From Lutibacter sp. (GTDB lineage Bacteria > Bacteroidota > Bacteroidia > Flavobacteriales > Flavobacteriaceae), in contig JAUVOS010000096.1 in NCBI GenBank assembly GCA_030599055.1, positions 1-9,022 on the forward strand: 9,022 nucleotides of DNA, written 5' to 3'. Of this stretch, positions 1 through 5,272 are shown piece by piece. Each line of letters opens with the position of its first letter. The stretch's first letter is position 1. Both the position numbers and the translations under genes were made by a program. Under the pieces are notes generated by a model. The model was not told the origin of the DNA. It saw only the letters and a program-made list of their open reading frames with translations, and did no database searches.

Positions 1-68
1 AATTTCTTTCCTCCCCAAATGCGTTCTTTAAGGATTGGGACAAATTTTATGGGGTAATTAATAGGCAT
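1..68 (-). CDS. manA: Mannose-6-phosphate isomerase, class I (N-terminal fragment, runs off the window)
   Basis: Only the first 22 codons are present. The start codon ATG lies at 68-66 on the minus strand. The readable peptide contains YPIKF, then KERIWGG, the N-terminal signature of class I (cupin-type) phosphomannose isomerases. These zinc enzymes interconvert mannose 6-phosphate and fructose 6-phosphate in the cytoplasm, feeding GDP-mannose synthesis or mannose catabolism. The zinc ligands and the rest of the cupin lie outside the window, so activity cannot be judged. The start overlaps the stop codon of the upstream peroxiredoxin gene by one base (TAATG), which indicates co-transcription and probable translational coupling. 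The identification rests on a short conserved N-terminus, so it is good but not certain. Confidence 0.75.
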   Translation of the reverse strand, partial: MPINYPIKFVPILKERIWGGKK

Positions 69-598
69 TATTTAAAAGTTTTTATAATTTCAACTGACTT
101 ATCCACATGCATTTCGGCTTGCCTCATATTGTTAAACACATGACGTACAATACCTTTTTTGTCAATAATATAAGTTACGCGACCTGGAATTAATCCGGCG
201 CCAAATGAGGGAACTCCAAAGAGTTTTCGCACCTTCTGATCCGTATCTGCTAATAACGTAAAAGGCAAATTATATTTTATTTCAAATTCTTTGTGGGACC
301 TTACATCATCACTACTTATTCCAATTACTCTTGTGTTTAAATCAGAAAAAACTTCAAATTCATCTCTAAATTTACAAGCTTCTTTGGTACAACCCGGCGT
401 ATCATCTTTGGGGTAAAAATAAATCACCAAAGACTGTCCCTTCAAATTTTTTAATTTAAAAAGTGCCCCATTCTGATCTAATAATGAAAAATCAGGAACG
501 GTATCACCTATTCTCAATGAATTTTTTATTTTAGTTTGACATTGTGAAAACAATATCCCTATAAAAAGAAAGAGTAGTAATAAATACAGTTTTTTCAC
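68..598 (-). CDS. bcp: Lipoprotein thioredoxin-dependent peroxiredoxin (PrxQ/Bcp type)
   Basis: This 176-residue peroxiredoxin reduces H2O2 and organic hydroperoxides. The peroxidatic Cys70 lies in DDTPGCTKEAC, and the likely resolving Cys75 is five residues later, the spacing of atypical 2-Cys PrxQ/BCP proteins. The thioredoxin-like core runs from about residue 30 (GDTVPDFSL) to the end, including FYPKDDTPGC and the GRVTYIIDKKG strand. The first 20 residues are a KK-led hydrophobic helix ending LFSQC, a relaxed lipobox, so the mature enzyme is probably lipid-anchored outside the cytoplasm. Most Bcp proteins are cytosolic and about 150-160 residues long. I chose the GTG at 598 because it gives a textbook signal peptide and because a good -7 box (613-620) lies between it and the only nearby in-frame ATG (625), which puts that ATG outside the transcript. 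manA follows with a one-base overlap. The electron donor is not visible here. Confidence 0.88.
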   Translation of the reverse strand: MKKLYLLLLFLFIGILFSQCQTKIKNSLRIGDTVPDFSLLDQNGALFKLKNLKGQSLVIYFYPKDDTPGCTKEACKFRDEFEVFSDLNTRVIGISSDDVRSHKEFEIKYNLPFTLLADTDQKVRKLFGVPSFGAGLIPGRVTYIIDKKGIVRHVFNNMRQAEMHVDKSVEIIKTFK

Positions 599-612
599 GA
601 ATATAATTTTGT

Positions 613-642
613 CAAAAATACACATCTTTATTGAGACACAAA
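613..642 (-). promoter_or_regulatory. Promoter of the peroxiredoxin-manA operon
   Basis: On the minus strand a TTTG (642-639) is followed after 18 bases by TATTTTTG (620-613). This fits the Bacteroidota primary-sigma pattern of a -33 TTTG/TTG and a -7 TAnnTTTG. Transcription should start around 605-608, giving a leader of only about 10 bases before the GTG start. This decides against the upstream ATG at 625. Confidence 0.65.
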
Positions 643-670
643 AAAAATGAAGTACTGGCTTTAAAAATCG

Positions 671-678
671 TAACTTTG
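671..678 (+). promoter_or_regulatory. -7 promoter box of the deaminase gene
   Basis: TAACTTTG matches TAnnTTTG exactly and ends 17 bases before the ATG at 696. No clear TTG -33 element is visible upstream, so the site is assigned from the -7 box and its position only. Confidence 0.5.
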
Positions 679-695
679 TATAAAACAAACATACC

Positions 696-1700
696 ATGGA
701 AAATTTTATAAAAGGACTTCCAAAAGCAGAACTACATCTACACATTGAAGGAACATTTGAACCTGAATTGCTTTTTAAAATTGCCCAACGAAATAAAATA
801 GCAATTCCTTTTAAAACAGTAGAGGAACTTCGTAAAGCCTATAATTTTGATTGTTTGCAAGACTTTTTAAACATTTATTATCAAGGAGCAAACGTACTAC
901 AAACCGAACAAGATTTTTATGACTTAACCTATGCCTATTTTGAAAAATGTGATGTGCAAAATGTAAAGCACACCGAAATAATGTTTGATCCACAAACACA
1001 CACAGAACGAGGTATTTCATTTAAAACAGTAATTAACGGTATTTCAAGAGCATGTGAAGATGCTAAAACAAATTTCGGAATATCGTCATTTCTAATCATG
1101 AGTTATTTACGTCATATGACAGAGGAAGAAGCTTTTGAGACACTTAAGCAATCACTTCCTTTTAAGGATAAAATTAAAGCTGTTGGTTTGGACTCGTCTG
1201 AAAAAGGAAATCCGCCATCCAAATTCCAAAAAGTATATAAAGCTTCTATTAAAGAAGGTTATATCCCATTAGCTCACGCAGGCGAAGAAGGCGACGCAGA
1301 TTATGTTTGGGAAGCGCTCGATTTATTAAAAATTAAACGTATTGATCATGGAAACAATGCCTTGCAAGACCCAAAATTGGTTCAAGAAATAATCAAACGT
1401 GACATAGCATTAACTGTATGTCCCCTATCAAATAAAGCTTTACAGGTAGTCCCAGATTTAAAAAAACATCCGTTAAAAAAAATGATGGAATTAGGAATGA
1501 AACCGACGATTAACTCAGATGATCCCGCATATTTTGGTGGACAAGTAAATCAAAATTATATTGAAATTCAAGAAGCTTTGAATTTGACAAAAAAGGATTT
1601 GTATGAATTGGCTTCCAATTCGTTTCAGTATTCTTTATTGGATGAACCAGATAAAATTAAGCATCTACAAAATCTTACGGGATACTTTCAGATGCATTGA
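696..1700 (+). CDS. add: Adenosine deaminase-family protein, probably adenine deaminase (type 2)
   Basis: This 334-residue TIM-barrel metal hydrolase of the adenosine/AMP deaminase family removes the 6-amino group of a purine in the cytoplasm. The zinc and catalytic residues are all present: His14 and His16 (ELHLHIEG), His194 and Glu197 (HAGEEGD), His218 (RIDHG), and Asp275/Asp276 (NSDDPAYF). Substrate-defining positions do not look like classical adenosine deaminase. GLDSSE (164-169) replaces the GxDLAGDE-like stretch. Glu18 stands where animal ADA has the Asp that contacts the ribose 5'-OH. CPLSN (242-246) and DPQTHTERG (98-106) match the adenine aminohydrolases of Pseudomonas and the yeast Aah1 type. 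Adenine to hypoxanthine is therefore the better call, although databases often label such proteins adenosine deaminase. The gene is monocistronic: its own -7 box lies upstream and it converges on mnmA. Confidence 0.9.
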   Translation: MENFIKGLPKAELHLHIEGTFEPELLFKIAQRNKIAIPFKTVEELRKAYNFDCLQDFLNIYYQGANVLQTEQDFYDLTYAYFEKCDVQNVKHTEIMFDPQTHTERGISFKTVINGISRACEDAKTNFGISSFLIMSYLRHMTEEEAFETLKQSLPFKDKIKAVGLDSSEKGNPPSKFQKVYKASIKEGYIPLAHAGEEGDADYVWEALDLLKIKRIDHGNNALQDPKLVQEIIKRDIALTVCPLSNKALQVVPDLKKHPLKKMMELGMKPTINSDDPAYFGGQVNQNYIEIQEALNLTKKDLYELASNSFQYSLLDEPDKIKHLQNLTGYFQMH

Positions 1701-1703
1701 TGT

Positions 1704-1745
1704 TTTTTATGTAGAGTCGTTGCATGCAACGACTCTACATAAAAA
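1704..1745. repeat. Perfect 42-bp palindrome filling the gap between the deaminase gene and mnmA
   Basis: Every base from 1704 to 1745 pairs with its mirror position about a centre between 1724 and 1725, giving 21-base arms. The core GTAGAGTCGTTGCA is followed directly by its complement. It occupies nearly the whole 46-bp gap between the two convergent stop codons. The outer arms are T-rich on the 5' side and A-rich on the 3' side in both directions. A transcript from either strand therefore ends the stem in A residues, not U, so this is not a canonical intrinsic terminator. It can form a long RNA hairpin or a DNA cruciform and resembles dispersed REP-like palindromes. Confidence 0.95.
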
Positions 1746-1746
1746 T

Positions 1747-2934
1747 CTAATTGATTACTCCGCTTCCAATCAATTCATCATTTAAATACCAAGCCGCAAA
1801 TTGTCCTTGTGTAATAGCAGATTGTGCTTGATCAAATTCTATATACATACCACTTTCAACACGATGTAATAGGGCTTTTTGAAGGGGTTGGCGATAACGA
1901 ATACGCACTAAAACTTCCATCGTCTCCCCTATTTCTATAGTCAAATCATTTCGTATCCAATGAATGTCTGAAGTAGCGATAAAAAGGGCTTTTCTAAATA
2001 ATCCTGGATGTGTATTGCCTTCACCTGTATAAATTATATTCTCGACAACATCGGTACCAATAACATACAAAGGTTCTTTTGTGCCACCTACGGCCAATCC
2101 TTTACGTTGTCCAATTGTAAAATAATGAGCTCCTTGATGTTTGCCAACTATTTTTCCATCAGAGGGATTAAAATCAAACTTTTTTGCTAAAAAAGCCAAA
2201 TTCTCTTCTGTTGAAGCTAAACTTGGTGTAATTGGATTAACAATAGCAGCTTCATTTGCTATTTGTACAATAATACCTTTTTTAGGTTTTAACTGAGCTT
2301 GTAAAAAATCAGGTAGTTTTACTTTTCCAATAAAACAAAGTCCCTGGGAATCACGTTTTTCAGCTGTTACTAAATCTAACTTTTTCGCAATTTTACGAAC
2401 TTCCGGTTTTGTTAATTCTCCGATTGGAAAAAGTGATTTTGCCAACTGTTTTTGTGAAAGTTGACAAAGAAAATAAGATTGATCTTTGTTTTTATCTTTT
2501 CCTGCGAGCAATTGATACATTTTCTTTCCGTTTAGTAAGACTTCCCCTTTTCTACAGTAATGTCCTGTAGCGACAAAATCTGCTCCTAGATCTAGGGCAA
2601 TTTTCATGAAAACGTCAAATTTAATCTCACGATTACAAAGCACATCGGGGTTAGGCGTGCGCCCAACTTTATATTCAGCAAACATATAATCAACTATTCG
2701 TTCTTTATATTGCTCGCTTAAATCGACTACTTGAAAAGGAATACCTAACTTTTCAGCTACCAACATGGCATCATTACTATCTTCTAACCACGGACATTCA
2801 CTTGAAATAGTCACAGAAGTATCATGCCAATTTTTCATAAACAAACCTATCACTTCATAGCCTTGTTGCTGCAATAAATAAGCAGCCACACTACTATCAA
2901 CACCACCCGAAAGTCCTACGATAACTCGTTGCAT
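1747..2934 (-). CDS. mnmA: tRNA-specific 2-thiouridylase MnmA
   Basis: MnmA thiolates U34 of the tRNAs for Lys, Glu and Gln, using ATP to adenylate the base and a persulfide relayed from a cysteine desulfurase. The N-terminal PP-loop SGGVDSS (9-15) binds ATP. The two catalytic cysteines are Cys100 in TPNPDVLCN and Cys200 in DSQGLCFIG. KDQSYFL (150-156), HYFTIGQRKGL (270-280) and the C-terminal beta-barrel are all in place. At 395 residues it is longer than the roughly 370 usual in proteobacteria. The extra length is mostly around residues 220-258, in the region leading to the central domain, as I would expect for Bacteroidota versions. The ATG at 2934 opens directly into the conserved MQRVIVGLSGG, so the start is secure. 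It diverges from folE and is preceded by a -7 box. Confidence 0.96.
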   Translation of the reverse strand: MQRVIVGLSGGVDSSVAAYLLQQQGYEVIGLFMKNWHDTSVTISSECPWLEDSNDAMLVAEKLGIPFQVVDLSEQYKERIVDYMFAEYKVGRTPNPDVLCNREIKFDVFMKIALDLGADFVATGHYCRKGEVLLNGKKMYQLLAGKDKNKDQSYFLCQLSQKQLAKSLFPIGELTKPEVRKIAKKLDLVTAEKRDSQGLCFIGKVKLPDFLQAQLKPKKGIIVQIANEAAIVNPITPSLASTEENLAFLAKKFDFNPSDGKIVGKHQGAHYFTIGQRKGLAVGGTKEPLYVIGTDVVENIIYTGEGNTHPGLFRKALFIATSDIHWIRNDLTIEIGETMEVLVRIRYRQPLQKALLHRVESGMYIEFDQAQSAITQGQFAAWYLNDELIGSGVIN

Positions 2935-2954
2935 TTAAATATAAATTTAGATTG

Positions 2955-2962
2955 CAAAGATA
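2955..2962 (-). promoter_or_regulatory. -7 promoter box of mnmA
   Basis: On the minus strand TATCTTTG matches TAnnTTTG and ends 20 bases before the mnmA ATG. No convincing -33 element is seen at the right distance. Confidence 0.5.
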
Positions 2963-2978
2963 ATGATTCCTTCTTTGG

Positions 2979-3009
2979 TTTGGTAATTCGTTTATTATAT
3001 ATAATTTTG
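2979..3009 (+). promoter_or_regulatory. Promoter of folE
   Basis: TTTG (2979-2982), a 19-base spacer and TAATTTTG (3002-3009) form a complete Bacteroidota -33/-7 pair. Transcription would start near 3015, leaving a leader of about 80 bases before the folE ATG, unusually long compared with the 10-20 bases inferred for its neighbours. The mnmA -7 box lies about 20 bp away on the other strand, so the two divergent promoters nearly abut. Confidence 0.6.
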
Positions 3010-3040
3010 TCGCTAATTAAACACATTAAAGATAGAAACG

Positions 3041-3081
3041 CTTAAAGCTTAAAGCTCATTTATGGCTTATCGCTCAAAGCC
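3041..3081 (-). repeat. Degenerate heptamer tract in the folE leader
   Basis: Read on the minus strand, AGC recurs at 7-base intervals with one 4-base slip, in units such as AGCGATA, AGCCATA and AGCTTTA. These resemble the GGGCGAT and GGGCTTT units of the cleaner arrays at 4154 and 5196, in opposite orientation. In folE mRNA the tract could form a small GGCTT/AAGCC hairpin (3064-3068 with 3077-3081). I do not recognise it as any known riboswitch. Confidence 0.45.
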
Positions 3082-3095
3082 AATAAAACAGTACA

Positions 3096-3788
3096 ATGTT
3101 CGATACAACTTCAAATAAAGAAATGGAAAAGCAAGACGAAATTGGTGAAAACCATATCAGTACGAGTGCCGAAACTCCGATGCGTAAAGATGCATTTGAG
3201 TTAACAGATCAAGAAAAAATGCAACGTATTGAAAGAAATGTCACGGATATGTTACACACTTTAGGAATGGATCTTACGGACGACAGCCTGCAAGGTACTC
3301 CAAGACGTGTAGCAAAATTGTTTGTGAAAGAAATTTTTGAAGGTTTACATCCGGATAATCGTCCGAGAATGTCCACATTTGAAAATAAATTTAAATATGG
3401 TGAAATGCTGATTGAAAAAAATATAGGTGTGTATTCAACCTGCGAACATCATTTATTACCCATTATAGGACGTGCTCACATCGGTTATATTTCTAGTGGT
3501 CGTATCATCGGTTTATCAAAACTCAATCGTCTTGTTAACTATTATGCCAAACGTCCGCAGGTACAAGAACGTTTAACCAAACAAATAGTTCAAGATTTAC
3601 AAAAAGTCTTAAAAACAGAAGATGTTGCTTGTGTAATTGACGCAAAACATATGTGTGTGATTACTCGTGGAATCAAGGACATAAATAGTAGTACCATTAC
3701 CTCAGAATACGGAGGAAAGTTTAAAGATGCTTTGGTAAAACGGGAGTTTTTGGATTATGTTCAGATGGATTTAGATGATGATGATTAG
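3096..3788 (+). CDS. folE: GTP cyclohydrolase I FolE
   Basis: FolE converts GTP to 7,8-dihydroneopterin triphosphate, the first step of folate and pterin synthesis (and of queuosine by the shared route), as a cytoplasmic toroidal decamer. Zinc ligands are Cys116 and His119 in STCEHHLLP and Cys187 in KHMCVITRG. His118 matches the conserved catalytic histidine. GTPRRVAKLF (68-77), GLSKLNRLV (139-147) and RPQVQERLT (153-161) complete the family core. At 230 residues it fits the family. The N-terminal 30 residues and the very acidic tail (DLDDDD) are not part of the conserved fold. ATG 3096 is taken as the start. The in-frame ATG at 3123 is a real alternative, since the first residues are unconserved. 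I see no convincing terminator downstream. Confidence 0.95.
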   Translation: MFDTTSNKEMEKQDEIGENHISTSAETPMRKDAFELTDQEKMQRIERNVTDMLHTLGMDLTDDSLQGTPRRVAKLFVKEIFEGLHPDNRPRMSTFENKFKYGEMLIEKNIGVYSTCEHHLLPIIGRAHIGYISSGRIIGLSKLNRLVNYYAKRPQVQERLTKQIVQDLQKVLKTEDVACVIDAKHMCVITRGIKDINSSTITSEYGGKFKDALVKREFLDYVQMDLDDDD

Positions 3789-3812
3789 ACTTTGTTACTA
3801 GATGGATTCTGA

Positions 3813-3866
3813 GTAAATTAGAAAGTGTTAAGTTGCAAAGATCTGTATCAATTTACCTGATTTTTT
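3813..3866 (+). terminator. Weak terminator candidate after folE
   Basis: A 7-bp A/T-rich inverted repeat, GTAAATT (3813-3819) with AATTTAC (3850-3856), is followed four bases later by six Ts (3861-3866). The stem is weak and the loop is 30 bases, so this is only the best available candidate for ending folE transcripts. Confidence 0.2.
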
Positions 3867-3900
3867 GTTTCAAACTTTTCTGGCTACAATTCACCCATAT

Positions 3901-3956
3901 CTTTCACACAAAGCCTTTACACTTTCCACTTTTAGACTTTACAAACCTTTAACTTA
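3901..3956 (+). repeat. Degenerate CTTT-type heptamer tract downstream of folE
   Basis: CTTTCAC, CTTTACA and CTTTCCA units recur at roughly 7-base steps and end in a stretch (3935-3956) that matches 19 of 22 bases of 5281-5302 in the CAACTTT array beside rlmL. It looks like an eroded member of that repeat family. The surrounding gene-free stretch 3789-4056 otherwise holds nothing I can name beyond the weak hairpin. Confidence 0.5.
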
Positions 3957-4056
3957 ATAAGCTTTTAACAAGCCATCGGATAATCTTAAAAATAACAGAA
4001 CCCCCATCTTTTGAGTATAATGAGAGTTCTGCTTAACTAACCAAATATTTATTACA

Positions 4057-4148
4057 ATGAAAAAGTAATTATTAATTACTTATGTTTTGCATTTATCATA
4101 TTACAAAGTGCGTGCCAAAAAATAATTGAAGTGTTAATGAGGTGTTAA
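4057..4148 (+). pseudogene. Broken tiny lipoprotein reading frame (signal peptide only)
   Basis: ATG AAA AAG is followed at once by a TAA stop (4066-4068). Shifting frame by one base from 4068 gives a clean hydrophobic segment, IINYLCFAFIILQSAC, ending in a lipobox-like Cys (codon 4113-4115) and then ten residues to a TAA at 4146-4148. Adding one A to the five-A run at 4060-4064 would restore a single frame: a 30-residue peptide with start, KK, hydrophobic helix and Cys20. It closely parallels the signal peptide of the peroxiredoxin in this window. It may be a remnant whose body was lost where the repeat arrays now stand, a very small lipoprotein with an A-tract slip, or a sequencing error. 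No function is assignable. Confidence 0.4.
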
Positions 4149-4153
4149 AAAGG

Positions 4154-4202
4154 TGATGGGTTTTGGGCTTTGGGTGATGGGCGATGGGCTTTGGGCTGTG
4201 GT
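4154..4202 (+). repeat. Heptamer array, GGGCTTT/GGGCGAT type, with G-quadruplex motif
   Basis: Seven 7-base units end in GGG or GG: tgatggg, ttttggg, ctttggg, tgatggg, cgatggg, ctttggg, ctgtggt. Six GGG tracts (4158, 4165, 4172, 4179, 4186 and 4193) are separated by exactly four bases, which satisfies the standard G3N1-7 quadruplex pattern with two tracts to spare. The G-rich strand is the template strand for lipA transcription coming from the right. Confidence 0.9.
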
Positions 4203-4220
4203 TTGTTAGTTATTAACACA

Positions 4221-4311
4221 AACTGAGAACTGAGAACTAAGAACTGAGAACTGAGAACTGAGAACTAAGAACTGAGAACTGAGAACTGAGAACTGAGAAC
4301 TGAAAACTGAA
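4221..4311 (+). repeat. Tandem heptamer array AACTGAG x13
   Basis: Thirteen contiguous 7-base units fill 91 bp. Units 1, 2, 4, 5, 6 and 8-11 are AACTGAG, units 3 and 7 are AACTAAG, and units 12-13 are AACTGAA. Units 1-4 and 5-8 are identical 28-bp blocks, showing a higher-order duplication. The array stops nine bases short of the lipA stop codon. Confidence 0.97.
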
Positions 4312-4320
4312 AATCGCTAA

Positions 4321-5178
4321 CTACTTCAAATGCCTATGTGCTCGATAAGACGAACGCACTAAAGCACCACTTTCTACATGACGGAAGCCCATTTCTAAGC
4401 CTTTTTCTTTATAGAATTCAAATTGCTCAGGTCTTATATACTCGGTAACTGGTAAATGCTTTTTAGAAGGTTGCAAATATTGACCAATGGTGAGAATATT
4501 GACCTTTTGATCGGCGATGTCTTGCATGGATTCTAAAACTTCATCTTGTGTTTCACCTAAGCCCAACATAATACCTGACTTGGTTCGTGGTAAACCCGCA
4601 TCTTTTAGATAACGTAAAACTTTTAAACTTCTGTCGTATTTTGCTTGAATACGTACTTCACGTGTTAAACGCCTAACGGTTTCTAGATTATGAGAAACAA
4701 CCTCAGGAGCTACCGCTACTATTCTATCTAAAATGCTTTCATTTCCTTGGAAATCAGGAATTAGAGTTTCTAAAGTAATATTCGGGTTTTCACGTCGTAT
4801 GGCTTTAACAGTTTCTGCCCAAATAATAGAACCCATATCGGTTAAATCATCACGATCTACTGAAGTGATTACCGCATGTTTGATTTTCATCAATTTAATA
4901 GAATGTGCAATTTTATCGGGTTCCGACCAATCTACCGCATCTGGTCGCCCCGTTTGTACACCACAAAAACCACAAGACCTCGTACAGATATTTCCTAAAA
5001 TCATAAAAGTCGCTGTGCCTTCAGTCCAACATTCTCCCATATTAGGGCAACTACCACTAGTACAAATCGTATTTAGTTTATAGTCACTAACAATTTTTCT
5101 AAGGGAAGTATATTTTTTCCCTATAGGAAATTTAACCTTTAACCATTCTGGTTTTCTTTGTATTGTTTTTGATTTCAA
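4321..5178 (-). CDS. lipA: Lipoyl synthase LipA
   Basis: LipA is the radical-SAM enzyme that inserts two sulfurs into protein-bound octanoyl groups to make the lipoyl cofactor of 2-oxoacid dehydrogenases and the glycine cleavage H protein. Both Fe-S cluster motifs are complete: auxiliary cluster CX4CX5C at Cys39/44/50 and radical-SAM CX3CX2C at Cys65/69/72. The C-terminal RSSY (275-278) carries the serine that ligates the auxiliary cluster. At 285 residues it has normal length. The start is odd: no ATG exists between an in-frame stop inside the adjacent repeat array (5217-5215) and Met47, which is too late because it would remove two auxiliary cysteines. TTG at 5178 is the best candidate, with ATA and ATT just upstream. 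No TAnnTTTG box lies before it, so it is probably transcribed from the rlmL promoter through the heptamer arrays. Confidence 0.94.
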   Translation of the reverse strand: MKSKTIQRKPEWLKVKFPIGKKYTSLRKIVSDYKLNTICTSGSCPNMGECWTEGTATFMILGNICTRSCGFCGVQTGRPDAVDWSEPDKIAHSIKLMKIKHAVITSVDRDDLTDMGSIIWAETVKAIRRENPNITLETLIPDFQGNESILDRIVAVAPEVVSHNLETVRRLTREVRIQAKYDRSLKVLRYLKDAGLPRTKSGIMLGLGETQDEVLESMQDIADQKVNILTIGQYLQPSKKHLPVTEYIRPEQFEFYKEKGLEMGFRHVESGALVRSSYRAHRHLK

Positions 5179-5195
5179 TATAATCTTTTGTTTTT

Positions 5196-5272
5196 GGGCT
5201 TTGGGCTTTGGGCTTTAGGCTTTGGGCTTTAGGCTTTAGGCTTTAGGCTTTAGGCTTTAGGCTTTACGCTTT
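5196..5272 (+). repeat. Tandem heptamer array GGGCTTT/AGGCTTT x11
   Basis: Eleven contiguous 7-base units: GGGCTTT three times, AGGCTTT, GGGCTTT, AGGCTTT five times, then ACGCTTT. The gradient from G to A in the first position suggests stepwise expansion. The array begins 17 bases upstream of the lipA TTG start. It passes directly into the CAACTTT array without a spacer and shares unit sequence and strand with the array at 4154. Confidence 0.97.

Noticed and set aside
599..745. N-terminal extension of the peroxiredoxin to an ATG at 745 or 625
   Set aside because: The extension overlaps the start of the divergent deaminase gene, lies upstream of the inferred promoter and would bury the lipoprotein signal peptide. 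GTG 598 explains the sequence better.
811..1020. Minus-strand open frame inside the deaminase gene
   Set aside because: It is antisense to a well-conserved coding region and has no recognisable protein features. The same applies to the open frames at 2008-2190, 4733-5083, 6600-6818, 7128-7337, 7578-7766 and 8417-8623.
1603..1785. Plus-strand frame spanning the deaminase end, the palindrome and the mnmA end
   Set aside because: It is a chance frame through two real genes and a palindrome, with no start signal or protein signature.
3010..3095. Known riboswitch (preQ1 or THF type) in the folE leader
   Set aside because: I looked for the recognisable cores of these aptamers and did not find them. 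The sequence reads as a degenerate repeat instead.
3996..4031. CAGAAC/GTTCTG inverted repeat as a hairpin or operator
   Set aside because: Only 6 bp with a 24-base loop and no T tract, so it is within what chance would give.
5196..5272. Telomere-like repeat (TTTAGGC resembles the plant TTTAGGG)
   Set aside because: It is internal, short, mixed with TTTGGGC units and lies between ordinary bacterial genes, so the resemblance is coincidental.
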